From NCBI GenBank assembly GCA_963778185.1, contig CAVZTF010000003.1:682001-746000 (forward strand): DNA of 64,000 bases. Direction: 5' to 3'. This document shows positions 41,846 to 50,749 of the stretch, piece by piece. The notes beneath the pieces were generated by a model. It did not search any database. It had not been told where the DNA came from and saw nothing but the letters and a program-made list of their open reading frames with translations. Origin of the DNA: RPQJ01 sp963778185 (GTDB taxonomy: Bacteria; Pseudomonadota; Gammaproteobacteria; Steroidobacterales; Steroidobacteraceae). A program made the position numbers and the translations under genes. How positions within the stretch are numbered: position 1 is the stretch's first letter; every line of letters begins with the position of its first letter.

Positions 41846-42490
41846 ATGGTGCTAGCCGCTCGAGAGCCCGCCTTTACAACCATCGTCGGTACGCTGACAG
41901 GCGTGTTGATATTCGTCGCGGGTTGCGCGACGGTCGTCCCTGCCGCAGTCGGTCCGAGGCCGGAGACGTGGGCCACCCCGGTAGCTGCAAATCCCGGGCT
42001 GCCGAATCTTTACCGCGTGAACGCCACTCTGTATCGCTCGGCGCAGCCCTCCAGGGAGGGCTTCGTGCTGTTGGGGGACCATGCGAGCCTCGCGAACGGA
42101 GATCCTCCGATCAAGACCATTGTCTCGCTCCGCGCGTTCCACGACGACGATCCACGCATGCCGGCATCGTCAGGCCTGCGGCTCGCGCAGGTCTCGTTCA
42201 AGACCTGGCATCCGGAAGATCAGGACGTGATCGAATTCCTGCGCATCGTCACCACTCCCGCCCTGCAGCCCGTGCTGGTGCACTGCCAGCATGGCTCGGA
42301 CCGCACCGGGACGATGGTGGCGATCTATCGGATCGTCGTTGACGGATGGACGAAGGGCCAGGCGATGGACGAGATGGTCCGCGGCGGATTCGGCTTCCAC
42401 CCGTTCTGGCAGAACCTGCTCCGCTACATCGACGAACTCGACGTCGATGCCATCAAGGCGGAAGTCGCGAAGCAAGGTCCCTGGCATTGA
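41846..42490 (+). CDS. Lipoprotein dual-specificity/tyrosine phosphatase-like protein
   Basis: A 214-residue protein with a lipoprotein signal (LIFVAGC, cysteine 27) and a cysteine-dependent phosphatase domain. The active-site loop is VHCQHGSDRTG with nucleophile C147 and R153 in the HCxxGxxRT pattern. A general-acid candidate lies in the WHPEDQD stretch (near residue 121-127), and ASLANGDPPIKTIVSLR precedes it. This resembles DSP-like bacterial phosphatases, anchored here in the periplasm or outer membrane. Targets are unknown; phosphoinositide-like or inositol polyphosphate substrates are possible for this subgroup. Confidence 0.87.
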   Translation: MVLAAREPAFTTIVGTLTGVLIFVAGCATVVPAAVGPRPETWATPVAANPGLPNLYRVNATLYRSAQPSREGFVLLGDHASLANGDPPIKTIVSLRAFHDDDPRMPASSGLRLAQVSFKTWHPEDQDVIEFLRIVTTPALQPVLVHCQHGSDRTGTMVAIYRIVVDGWTKGQAMDEMVRGGFGFHPFWQNLLRYIDELDVDAIKAEVAKQGPWH

Positions 42491-42536
42491 ACGGCGCGCC
42501 CGGTCGCGCAACGCGCCCGGATACATCGGGCTCGAT

Positions 42537-43478
42537 CTATCCCTCGCGTTCTTCGATCGTCAGCCGCTTGAGATGCTTGCCGGTCGTGATCGACGGATCC
42601 CAGCTGATCGCCCGGTTACGCCCTGCCGTCTTCGCGAGCAGCAGCGCCTGGTCGGCGCGGTCGATGGAGTCCACCACGCCCACCTCCGGATCCAGCAGTG
42701 CGAGCCCGAACGAAGCCGTCACATGAAGCGCGTTACCGCCGGGCGCGACGACCAGCAGTCTCCGGGCGAGGCCCTCGCGGACGCGGTTGATCACTTTCCC
42801 GGCAATCGCAAGATCCGCCCCGGGCAACGCAATCAGGAACTCATCGCCGCCGTAGCGAAACACCTTGTCACAGGGCCGCAGGTGCCTGCTGAGGAATCGC
42901 ACCGTACCGGTCAGGACCCGATCGCCCACCGGGTGACCGAACGAATCGTTGATCAGCTTGAGGTGATCGAGATTCATCAGCACGACGCAGCATGGCCTGG
43001 CACCCTGCTTCGCCGACTGGCTCCACTCACGCAGTTGCGGCAGCATCTCGGCGCGGCCGTATGCACCGGTCAGCGCATCGCGATGCTGCAACGCTCCCTG
43101 GACTTCATGTTTCAGGGAATCGAGCTCGAGGCGCAGCCGCGCACCACCCGAAACCAGGTCCTCGAAATCGGCACGTACGATCGGCTCACCGGCCGCCGCC
43201 GCACACAGCAGCCGCGCAGCGATCCGGTGCAGGCGCTCGTGCTCCGTCCCGATCGCTGCATACGCCGGTTGGTCGCGAATCTCGGCGGGCGCCCGCTCGT
43301 AATACCACCGGCCGAAGCGACAATGCAGGTGCGCAGCCGTCGCGAGATCGTTCGGATCACAGGGCACCCCGCATACGATCGCGCGTAGCAGATTCCCGTG
43401 CCAGTCGGCATGGTCGTAGGCGGCTTCTTGCAGCTGCTCCAGTGCCTTGTGCAACGTGGCTTGGTCCATCTTGAGCAT
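42537..43478 (-). CDS. Zinc-sensing diguanylate cyclase, DgcZ-like (CZB-GGDEF)
   Basis: A 313-residue cytoplasmic diguanylate cyclase. The N-terminal CZB domain has the zinc ligand pattern of E. coli DgcZ: H27 (DWHGNL), C53 (HCRFGRWYYE), H80 and H84 (TEHERLH). The GGDEF domain is canonical, YGGDEF at 209-214, with an intact inhibitory RxxD (RPCD, 201-204). By analogy, zinc binding would inhibit c-di-GMP synthesis. It is convergent with the phosphatase gene and is the only clearly active cyclase in the window. Confidence 0.92.
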   Translation of the reverse strand: MLKMDQATLHKALEQLQEAAYDHADWHGNLLRAIVCGVPCDPNDLATAAHLHCRFGRWYYERAPAEIRDQPAYAAIGTEHERLHRIAARLLCAAAAGEPIVRADFEDLVSGGARLRLELDSLKHEVQGALQHRDALTGAYGRAEMLPQLREWSQSAKQGARPCCVVLMNLDHLKLINDSFGHPVGDRVLTGTVRFLSRHLRPCDKVFRYGGDEFLIALPGADLAIAGKVINRVREGLARRLLVVAPGGNALHVTASFGLALLDPEVGVVDSIDRADQALLLAKTAGRNRAISWDPSITTGKHLKRLTIEEREG

Positions 43479-44171
43479 CGGCGTTCACCTCCACTCGCCA
43501 CGCCAGCACCCGCCGCGTTGTCCGTTCCCTGACCGTGCACCCTCGCGTTCGCTGGGCAGTCAATCGCCGTGAAGGCGGGCAAGTCTGGCGTTCCGGGTCC
43601 CTCGCAACCGGCCCCTGAGGTCCATGCAATCGGCGGGCACGCACCCTCGCCCGGAGGCCCCTGTCGCGATGCACTGCCCTCGCCAGGCCGCGTGCACAGC
43701 ATCCCGCTCCACGGGTGGCACTACAAGCAACTGGATCGGAAGATCAACCTGGATTTGGTTCAATGCGTCACAGATTGCACAAGACCCCGCCCGGCGCGGC
43801 CTCGCAGACTTGAGGGCAGATTCCTGCTCGCTGGTCGTTCTTCCCGGAAACGAGTGGATGCGTTCGTCGACAAGCAGAGCGTCAATGTCGATGCACTCGA
43901 ACGGTGCGCCATTCCAGAGCTTTCGCTATTACGACCAGATCGACAATCCGCCGGTGCCAATCGCGCACAGGTCACGTTGACGATCGACTGGAATCCGAGC
44001 ACGCAGCGGCCGTCGAGCCTGCGCAGCCGTGCGAGTGCGTCCTTGAGTCCGTCGATGAGGCCGCGACCGAGCCGTGGACCACGAGCCAGGCCTCGGTCCC
44101 GTCGACTCGAGTGAGCCGGCAGAGGGGGTCGGCGGTTGGGTTCAAGTTCGCTTGTCGATGGCGCTCGAGGG
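43479..44171. other. Long region without an assignable gene
   Basis: Nearly 700 bases with overlapping open frames on both strands (for example 43569-44114 plus, 43760-44224 minus), none with a recognisable motif or good ribosome-binding site. Base composition is less GC-extreme than in flanking genes. It may hold gene remnants or an unrecognised small gene; I see no repeat or RNA signature. Confidence 0.4.
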
Positions 44172-45275
44172 TCAGACTCCTGCGTCAAAGAACGTTCCAC
44201 GCACAAGCGGCGTGTTTTCAACATTCGAAAACTGGCAAGGCAGACCGTCCGCCCAGGCGTGATCCGCCCCGGACTGCAGCTGGTAGTGAACGTGCGGAGT
44301 TACCGTGTCTCCGGAGCTGCCCAGCTTGCCGAGAGTCTGCCCCTGCTGGACGCGATCACCGACACTTGCGACAACCGATTCGGCCTGAAAGTGCGCCAGC
44401 ATGCTGAACTCACCGTTGCCGTGATCAATCACGACGTGGTTGCCTGGATCGCCCCCGTCTGGATACTCCGGCGCGAAATACTTTGGATCGCTCGTCTCGG
44501 GATCGGGCTGATCCGGCCGATCTGAACGCGCGCGAACGACCGTACCGGCAGCGGGAGCCGCCACGGTGCGACCCCACCCTGCATAGTCCTCGCGCTTCCT
44601 GCCACCCCCGGGAGCATAAACCCCGTAGCCGTCATCAAGTCCGACGCAGTCCAAGGCAAACTGGCCACTCCGATTGCGATGACCACCATTGGTGACCCCC
44701 GCGTTGGTGACGATCCCCTTGCCGCGGAACGGAAAAATGAGAGCGGACTTCTGCTCGTAGTACTCGACGGGCAATGACAACCCGGCGTGCACGACCTTCG
44801 TCGCCTCCGACAGGGCGAGGTCGATGCGCATGCCGTCTATCCCGGCAGCCATGGCTACCGTGTTGCGGATGCGGATGGCGAGTGGCCAGACAATTGGCGT
44901 TGGTGACTCCCGGCCGTCCGGCAATCTGGGCGAAAACGGCGGAACGATGCTCAGTACATGCGCGCCGGCTCCTTCATCGTGCGTGGACCGAACGACCTTG
45001 CCGTTGGAGAGCAGCTGAGTTGTTGCCGACTGAATTTTCAGCTCACGCGGGGTGCTCGTTTCAACGATCACCCAGGTCGTCCAGCTCTCCGTCCGCTCGC
45101 CGCCCGGGTCCCTGGTCTTGAATGCGCGGGTCGGCAACGGCTGCAAACGCACGCCTGCCGCCGACGCGCGTCCGGCGGCCGGCGCGGCACCATTGGCGAT
45201 GCGTGGGCACTGAGCTGCGACCAACATCGTACCCACCGCCTGCAGCAGCCCACGTCGCGTCGTCTCGGTGCCCAT
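44172..45275 (-). CDS. M23 family metallopeptidase with Tat-like signal
   Basis: A 367-residue exported peptidase of the LytM/M23 class, which cut peptidoglycan cross-bridges. The N-terminus carries twin arginines (R7-R8) followed by GLLQAVGTMLVAAQ, suggesting Tat export. The metal site is complete: H199 and D209 in GGHRNRSGQFALDC, and PHVHYQL near residue 325. An extra N-terminal beta-rich region (residues 40-190) has no known family. A loop of acidic and proline residues (RPDQPDPETSDP) interrupts the domain. AGGAG lies nine bases before the ATG at 45275. Confidence 0.87.
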   Translation of the reverse strand: MGTETTRRGLLQAVGTMLVAAQCPRIANGAAPAAGRASAAGVRLQPLPTRAFKTRDPGGERTESWTTWVIVETSTPRELKIQSATTQLLSNGKVVRSTHDEGAGAHVLSIVPPFSPRLPDGRESPTPIVWPLAIRIRNTVAMAAGIDGMRIDLALSEATKVVHAGLSLPVEYYEQKSALIFPFRGKGIVTNAGVTNGGHRNRSGQFALDCVGLDDGYGVYAPGGGRKREDYAGWGRTVAAPAAGTVVRARSDRPDQPDPETSDPKYFAPEYPDGGDPGNHVVIDHGNGEFSMLAHFQAESVVASVGDRVQQGQTLGKLGSSGDTVTPHVHYQLQSGADHAWADGLPCQFSNVENTPLVRGTFFDAGV

Positions 45276-45750
45276 GCTCAGAGTCTCCTTCTGTTCGAGT
45301 ATGCGCAACAACGGCCCTTCGCCGACGGGGAACAGCACGACGCTGGCCTGCAGCATGGTCGGTCGTTCACGGCCGCCATGACACGCGTGGTCGTTCCCGG
45401 GGCCAACGGCCAGCTGGCTCGCAACACGACGAAGTTCTTCACGGGAACGCACCTACGCCCACCTGACCTTGTACCTGCGACGCGCTGGAGGGCTCTATGC
45501 AGTAGCTCAACGTAGTCTACGCGAACCTCGCCGGCGCAATGGCGCAGCGGGCGCAGGTCGTCGTTGCCGCCATGCAGGCCGCAAGGCGACCGATCAGCGG
45601 CTCACCCGGAAGGGCCGGCCATTCGACGGACACGACGTGTCGTTGAACGGCCTGTCCGAACTGATCGTGAAGCTGGCGCCGTCGCGCACGATGGCGGTTC
45701 GGCGCAGTCTGGGCGCAGGTCGGGGGCAGGACTGCTGCGCCGACGCTTCG
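45276..45750. other. Region without an assignable gene
   Basis: About 475 bases between the M23 peptidase gene and the pilU-like ATPase gene. Short plus-strand frames (such as one at 45540 encoding AMAQRAQVVVAAMQAARR) are open for only 30-90 codons and match nothing I recognise. The promoter of the peptidase gene must be here. Confidence 0.4.
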
Positions 45751-46890
45751 TCAGCCGAAGTTGATCTTGGCCTCGAGGTTCGAGCGCGAGTCGGCGTTGT
45801 TGATCGCCTCCTCGAGCGTGACCTTGCCGTCCAGATAGAGCTGGTAGAGCGCCACGTCGAAGCTCTGCATGCCCTTCTCGGCGCTGCGGATCAGCGCTTC
45901 CTTCACGCCGACCACGTCCCCCTTCTTGACGAGCTCCTGCACGTGCGGGGTGTTGAGCAGCACCTCGATCGCCGCGCAGCGCTTGCCGTTCTTGCCCATC
46001 ACCAGGCGCTGCGACAGGATCGCCTTCAGGTACTGCGACAGGTCGAGGAAGATCTGCGAGTGCTGGTCGCGCGGGAACATGTTGATGATGCGGTCGAGCG
46101 CCTCGGCCGCGTTGTTCGCGTGCAGCGTCGCGAGGCACAGGTGCCCGGTGCCGGCGAAGGTGATCGCATACTCCATCGACTCGCGGTCGCGGATCTCGCC
46201 GATCAGGATCACGTCGGGGGCGGCGCGCATGGCGCTCCGCAGTGCGCGGTGGAACGACTTGGTGTCGAGCCCCACCTCGCGCTGGTTCACGATCGACTTC
46301 TTGTTCGAGTGCAGGAATTCGATCGGGTCCTCGACCGTCAGGATGTGGTCGGAGGAGTTCTCGTTGCGGTGATTGATCATCGCCGCGAGCGAGGTGGACT
46401 TGCCCGAGCCGGTCGCGCCCACCATGAGCACGAGGCCGCGCTTGATCATGACCAGGTCCTTCATGATCTCCGGCAGCCCGAGGTCCTCGATTTTCGGCAG
46501 GTCGGCGGTGATGAAGCGCAGCACCATCGCGGGGTTGCCGCGCTGGTGGAACACCGCGACGCGGAAGCGGCCGAGCCCGGGCTCGGAGACCGCAAAGTCG
46601 ATCTCGAGCTCCTGCTGGAAGTAGTCGACCTGCTCCTGGTTCATGAGGCCGTAGGAGGCCTGGCGCACCTGGTCCGCCGTGAGCACCTGACGGCTCACCG
46701 GCATGATCTGCCCCTCGATCTTGATCTTGATCGGGGAGTTCGAGGTGAAGAAGAGGTCCGAGGCCTTCTTCTCCACCATCAGCTTGAACAGCGGGCGCGT
46801 ATTGAGGACGAAGTTCGTCCCGCTCGTGCCGGTGTCGTTCAGGATCCGTTCGGCGGGCGGGCGGGTGCTGTCGGTGTCGGTGGCCGTCAT
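45751..46890 (-). CDS. Third PilT/PilU-family pilus retraction ATPase
   Basis: A 379-residue hexameric secretion-type ATPase. An unusual 25-residue hydrophilic N-terminal extension precedes the domain start FKLMVEKKASDLFF. Walker A GATGSGKST, the Asp box TVEDPIEFLHSN, Walker B ILIGEIRDRE and the His box LATLHANNAAEALDR are intact. It is closer to PilU than PilT (FAGTGHLCLATLHANN, VLLNTPHVQEL). It lies ten bases downstream of the gene I call pilU and ends the three-gene series. It may modulate retraction or specialise in another surface appendage. Confidence 0.9.
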   Translation of the reverse strand: MTATDTDSTRPPAERILNDTGTSGTNFVLNTRPLFKLMVEKKASDLFFTSNSPIKIKIEGQIMPVSRQVLTADQVRQASYGLMNQEQVDYFQQELEIDFAVSEPGLGRFRVAVFHQRGNPAMVLRFITADLPKIEDLGLPEIMKDLVMIKRGLVLMVGATGSGKSTSLAAMINHRNENSSDHILTVEDPIEFLHSNKKSIVNQREVGLDTKSFHRALRSAMRAAPDVILIGEIRDRESMEYAITFAGTGHLCLATLHANNAAEALDRIINMFPRDQHSQIFLDLSQYLKAILSQRLVMGKNGKRCAAIEVLLNTPHVQELVKKGDVVGVKEALIRSAEKGMQSFDVALYQLYLDGKVTLEEAINNADSRSNLEAKINFG

Positions 46891-46900
46891 TGCGATGCCC

Positions 46901-48046
46901 CTATTCCTCTTCCTCGAGGATCTGCAGCTTGCCCGTCTCTTCGAGGTGGGCCTTGTCGGCGCGCTTGCTCTCGAGCTTGATGCGCAGCCGGATCTCGTTC
47001 TTCGAGTCGGCGTTGCGCAGTGCCTCCTCGTAGGAGATCACGCCGGCCTCGAACAGCTCGTACAGCGCCTGGTCGAAGGTCTTCATGCCGAGCCGGGTCG
47101 ACTTGGCCATGATCTCCTTGATGGCGCTCACCTCGCCGCGGAAGATCAGGTCGGCGATCAACGGCGTGTTGAGCATGACCTCCATCGCGGCGATGCGGCC
47201 CTTGGTCCCCTCGCGCGGGATCAGGCGCTGCGAGACCATGGCGCGGATGTTGAGCGAGAGGTCCATGAGGAGCTGCTCGCGCCGGTCCTCGGGGAAGAAG
47301 TTGATGATGCGGTCGAGCGCCTGGTTGGCGCTGTTGGCGTGCAGCGTGGCGAGCACCAGGTGGCCGGTCTCGGCGAACTGGATGCCGTATTCCATGGTGT
47401 CACGATCGCGGATTTCGCCGATCAGGATCACGTCAGGCGCCTGGCGCAGCGTGTTCTTGAGCGCCATGTGCCAGCTCTCGGTGTCGACGCCGACCTCGCG
47501 CTGGGTCACCACGCAGTTCCTGTGCGTGTGCACGTACTCGATCGGGTCTTCGATCGTGATGATGTGGCCGCGGGTCTTGTCGTTGCGGTAGTCGAGCATC
47601 GCGGCGAGCGACGTGGACTTGCCGGAGCCCGTGGCACCGACCAGGATGCACAGGCCGCGCTTCGACAGCACGATCTCCTTGAGGATCGGCGGCAGGTCGA
47701 GTTCGTCGATGGTGGGCACCTTCACGTTGATGGTGCGCAGCACCGCGCCCGTGAGGCCCATCTGCACGAACGCGCTGACACGGAAGCGGCCGATGCCGGG
47801 CGGCGCGATGGCGAAGTTGCACTCCTTCGTCGCGTCGAATTCCTTGGTCTGCCGGTCGTTCATGATCGCGCGCACCAGCAGCTGGGCCTGCTCGGGCGCG
47901 AGCGGCTGGTTGGTCTGCGGCTTGATCTCGCCGTCGACCTTGATCGCGGGCGGGAAACCCGCGGTGATGAAGAGGTCCGACCCCTTGCGCTCGACCATGC
48001 GGCGCAGGAGGTCCTGCATGAGCTTGATGCCCTGTTCTCTTTCCAT
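46901..48046 (-). CDS. pilU: Type IV pilus retraction ATPase PilU
   Basis: A 381-residue ATPase assisting PilT-dependent pilus retraction. It matches Pseudomonas PilU in length and in marker phrases: MVERKGSDLFITAGFPPAIKV, ECNFAIAPPGIGRFRVSAF, FAETGHLVLATLHANSANQALDR and VMLNTPLIADLI. Walker A GATGSGKST, the Asp box TIEDPIEYVH and Walker B ILIGEIRDRD are intact. The C-terminus ends in an acidic LEEEE tail. It follows pilT by 39 bases and precedes the third paralogue by ten bases. Confidence 0.93.
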   Translation of the reverse strand: MEREQGIKLMQDLLRRMVERKGSDLFITAGFPPAIKVDGEIKPQTNQPLAPEQAQLLVRAIMNDRQTKEFDATKECNFAIAPPGIGRFRVSAFVQMGLTGAVLRTINVKVPTIDELDLPPILKEIVLSKRGLCILVGATGSGKSTSLAAMLDYRNDKTRGHIITIEDPIEYVHTHRNCVVTQREVGVDTESWHMALKNTLRQAPDVILIGEIRDRDTMEYGIQFAETGHLVLATLHANSANQALDRIINFFPEDRREQLLMDLSLNIRAMVSQRLIPREGTKGRIAAMEVMLNTPLIADLIFRGEVSAIKEIMAKSTRLGMKTFDQALYELFEAGVISYEEALRNADSKNEIRLRIKLESKRADKAHLEETGKLQILEEEE

Positions 48047-48085
48047 GGCTCTCCCTCCGCCGGCGGCTCGCGCCCGCTCCGGCGG

Positions 48086-49126
48086 CTAGAAGTCCTCCTT
48101 GTTCTGTGCGCGGAAGCGCGCCTCTTCCTTGGTGATCAGTCCCTTCTGCAGCAGCTCCTTCAGGCACTGGTCGAGCGTCTGCATGCCGGCCGCCTGGCCG
48201 GTCTGGATGGCCGAGTACATCTGCGCGATCTTGCCCTCGCGGATGAGGTTACGGATCGCGGGGGTGCCGATCATGATCTCGTGCGCCGCGACGCGGCCGC
48301 CGCCGGTGCGCTTGAGCAGTGTCTGCGATATCACGGCGCGCAGCGACTCCGAGAGCATCGCGCGTACCATTTCCTTCTCGGCCGCCGGGAACACGTCGAC
48401 GATGCGGTCGATGGTCTTGGCCGCCGAGCTCGTGTGCAGGGTGCCGAACACCAGGTGGCCCGTCTCGGCGCCAGTGAGCGCCAGGCGGATCGTCTCGAGG
48501 TCGCGCATCTCGCCGACCAGGATCACGTCGGGGTCCTCGCGCAGGGCCGAGCGCAGCGCCTCGCTGAAGCCCAGGGTGTCGCGGTGCACCTCGCGCTGGT
48601 TGATCAGGCAGCGCTTCGACTCGTGCACGAACTCGATCGGGTCCTCGATCGTGATGATGTGGTCGGGGCGGTTGTCGTTGACGTAGTTGATCATGCCGGC
48701 GAGCGTGGTCGACTTGCCGGAGCCGGTCGGGCCGGTGACGAGCACCAGGCCGCGCGGCTGCATCGCGATGTCCTTGAAGATCTTCGGCGCGTTCAGGTCG
48801 TCGAGCGACAGCACCACCGAGGGGATGTTGCGGAAGACGGCCGCGGCGCCGCGGTTCTGGTTGAACGCGTTGACGCGGAAGCGCGCAAGCTTCGGGATCT
48901 CGAACGAAAAGTCGGTCTCGTAGAACTCCTCGTAAGCCTTCCTTTGCTTGTCATTCATGATGTCGTACACCATGCTGTGCACTTCCTTGTGCGTCAGCGG
49001 TGGCATGTTGATCCGCTTCATGTCGCCGTCGACGCGGATCATCGGCGGCACGCCCGACGACAGGTGCAGGTCGGAAGCCTTGTTCTTGACGGCAAAGGCC
49101 AGCAGCTGGGCGATATCGACGGCCAT
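48086..49126 (-). CDS. pilT: Type IV pilus retraction ATPase PilT
   Basis: Hexameric motor that depolymerises type IV pili for twitching. The 346-residue product begins with the PilT hallmark MAVDIAQLLAFAVKNKASDLH. Walker A GPTGSGKST, the Asp box TIEDPIEFVH, Walker B ILVGEMRDLET and the PilT-specific AIRNLIRE motif, needed for retraction in Pseudomonas, are all present. The frame is open upstream to 49333, but the ATG at 49126 matches the universal start. It is divergent from yggS across 88 bases. Confidence 0.97.
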   Translation of the reverse strand: MAVDIAQLLAFAVKNKASDLHLSSGVPPMIRVDGDMKRINMPPLTHKEVHSMVYDIMNDKQRKAYEEFYETDFSFEIPKLARFRVNAFNQNRGAAAVFRNIPSVVLSLDDLNAPKIFKDIAMQPRGLVLVTGPTGSGKSTTLAGMINYVNDNRPDHIITIEDPIEFVHESKRCLINQREVHRDTLGFSEALRSALREDPDVILVGEMRDLETIRLALTGAETGHLVFGTLHTSSAAKTIDRIVDVFPAAEKEMVRAMLSESLRAVISQTLLKRTGGGRVAAHEIMIGTPAIRNLIREGKIAQMYSAIQTGQAAGMQTLDQCLKELLQKGLITKEEARFRAQNKEDF

Positions 49127-49214
49127 CGGTGTACCTCGGGCCCGCACGCCGTATCCGAACGCAGGACGGATCGCGCGGGCCGCCGCAGTATAGAACAGGG
49201 CCTCGGACCCCAAT

Positions 49215-49910
49215 ATGTTAACCGCTCCGCAGTTCTTGCCCGACAGGCTCGCCTCGGTGCTCGCCCGGATCGAGGCCGCCGCCCGGGGCGCCGGCCGCGA
49301 TCCCGCCACGGTGCGCCTGCTCGCGGTCAGCAAGCAGCAACCGGCGGAAAGCGTGCGCGCCGTCGCAGCCGCCGGGCAGCGCGAGTTCGGCGAAAACTAT
49401 GTCCAGGAGGCCCTGGACAAGATCGAGGCCCTGCGCGACCTGCCCCTCGCCTGGCATTTCATCGGCCAGCTGCAGTCCAACAAGACCCGCGAGGTGGCCG
49501 GGCGTTTCCAGTGGGTGCATACCGTCGACCGGGAGCGCATCGCCGCGCGGCTTTCCGCGCAGCGGCCGCACTACGCCGGGCCGCTCGAGGTGCTGATCGA
49601 GGTGAAGCTGGCCGGGGAAGGGGGCAAGGGCGGCGTCGAGCCGGCCGACTTGCCACGCCTCGCCGAGATCGTCGCCGGGCTGCCGAGGCTGCGGTTGCGC
49701 GGGCTCATGTGCATCCCGCCGCCCGAGACGGACGAAGCCCGCCAGCGCAGGCCGCTGGCGCGGCTCCGGGCGCTGCTCGGCGAGTTGAACGGTCGCGGCC
49801 ACGCGCTCGACACGCTCTCGATGGGCATGAGCGCCGACCTCGAGGCGGCGGTGGCCGAGGGCGCGACGATCGTGCGCATCGGCACGGCAGTGTTCGGACC
49901 ACGGGACTGA
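49215..49910 (+). CDS. yggS: PLP homeostasis protein YggS/ProsC
   Basis: A 231-residue single-domain TIM-barrel protein that binds pyridoxal phosphate and maintains vitamin B6 and amino-acid balance. The PLP-lysine is in LLAVSKQQP, followed by the family block REFGENYVQEALDKI, HFIGQLQSNK and, at the end, LSMGMSADLEAAV with the phosphate-binding serine and glycine. It lacks enzyme activity as far as is known. It is followed after 16 bases by proC, a nearly universal pairing next to pilT in gammaproteobacteria. Confidence 0.96.
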   Translation: MLTAPQFLPDRLASVLARIEAAARGAGRDPATVRLLAVSKQQPAESVRAVAAAGQREFGENYVQEALDKIEALRDLPLAWHFIGQLQSNKTREVAGRFQWVHTVDRERIAARLSAQRPHYAGPLEVLIEVKLAGEGGKGGVEPADLPRLAEIVAGLPRLRLRGLMCIPPPETDEARQRRPLARLRALLGELNGRGHALDTLSMGMSADLEAAVAEGATIVRIGTAVFGPRD

Positions 49911-49926
49911 AGCGGAGGATCGAGCG

Positions 49927-50745
49927 ATGCGCATCGCCTTCATCGGCGGCGGCAACATGACGACGAGCCTGGTCGGCGGCCTCCGGGCACGCGACATGCC
50001 GGGCGACGCGATCCAGGTGGCGGATCCGGTGACCTCCCAGCTCGCGAGGCTGGAGCGCGAGTTCGGCGTGCACGGCTCGCAGGACAATTCCGCCGCCGTA
50101 CGCGAGGCGGACGTCGTCGTGCTGGCCGTGAAGCCACAGGAGATGGCCGGGGTGGCGCGTGGCATCGCGGCCGAGCTCGCCACGCGGCCGCGCACTGTGA
50201 TTTCGGTCGCCGCGGGCATCCGTCTCGCCGACCTCGCACGCTGGCTCGGCGACGCCGTCCCGGTGGTGCGGGCGATGCCGAACCGGCCAGCGCTGATCGG
50301 GGCGGGGGTCACGGCGCTGTTTGCCGGCGTGGCCGTCGATGGGCGCGGGCGGGAGGCCGTCGAACAGGTGATGTCGGCGGCCGGGGCAACGGTATGGCTC
50401 ACCGACGAATCGCAGATGGACGTGGTCACTGCCGTCTCCGGCAGCGGCCCCGCGTACTTCTTCCTGCTGGTCGAGGCGCTCGAGTCCGCGGGCATCGAGC
50501 TCGGTCTGCCCGCCGGGGTCGCGCGCCGCCTGGCCGTCGAGACCGCGCGGGGCGCGGGGCGCATGGCCGCGGAGAGCAGCGCATCCCCGGCGGTCCTGCG
50601 CGAGCAGGTCACCTCCAGGGGCGGCACGACCGCGGCCGCGCTCGAGGTGCTGGAAGGCGCCGGCGTGCGTGCTATTTTCGCCCGCGCCGTGGCGGCGGCG
50701 TCCCGCCGTTCATCCGAGCTCGCGAACCAATTCGGCGGGACCTGA
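49927..50745 (+). CDS. proC: Pyrroline-5-carboxylate reductase
   Basis: Final enzyme of proline synthesis, reducing pyrroline-5-carboxylate with NAD(P)H. The 272-residue product has the Rossmann motif FIGGGNMTTSLVGG, VVLAVKPQEM, VVRAMPNRPALIGAG and the C-terminal domain block VTAVSGSGPAYFFLLVEAL followed by LREQVTSRGGTTAAAL. All family landmarks are present. It lies in the run yggS-proC-yggT-yggU; yggT starts four bases after its stop. Confidence 0.97.
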   Translation: MRIAFIGGGNMTTSLVGGLRARDMPGDAIQVADPVTSQLARLEREFGVHGSQDNSAAVREADVVVLAVKPQEMAGVARGIAAELATRPRTVISVAAGIRLADLARWLGDAVPVVRAMPNRPALIGAGVTALFAGVAVDGRGREAVEQVMSAAGATVWLTDESQMDVVTAVSGSGPAYFFLLVEALESAGIELGLPAGVARRLAVETARGAGRMAAESSASPAVLREQVTSRGGTTAAALEVLEGAGVRAIFARAVAAASRRSSELANQFGGT

Positions 50746-50749
50746 CACG

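Noticed and set aside
41629..41850. 73-codon minus-strand frame near the phosphatase start
   Set aside because: The product looks protein-like but matches nothing recognised and covers the phosphatase promoter region.
43569..44224. Overlapping 154- and 181-codon frames as genes
   Set aside because: Neither has a recognisable domain or a good ribosome-binding site; both could be chance frames in GC-rich DNA.
46703..49960. 1085-codon plus-strand open frame
   Set aside because: It is antisense to the three pilus ATPase genes and runs into yggS in the wrong frame; no family similarity.
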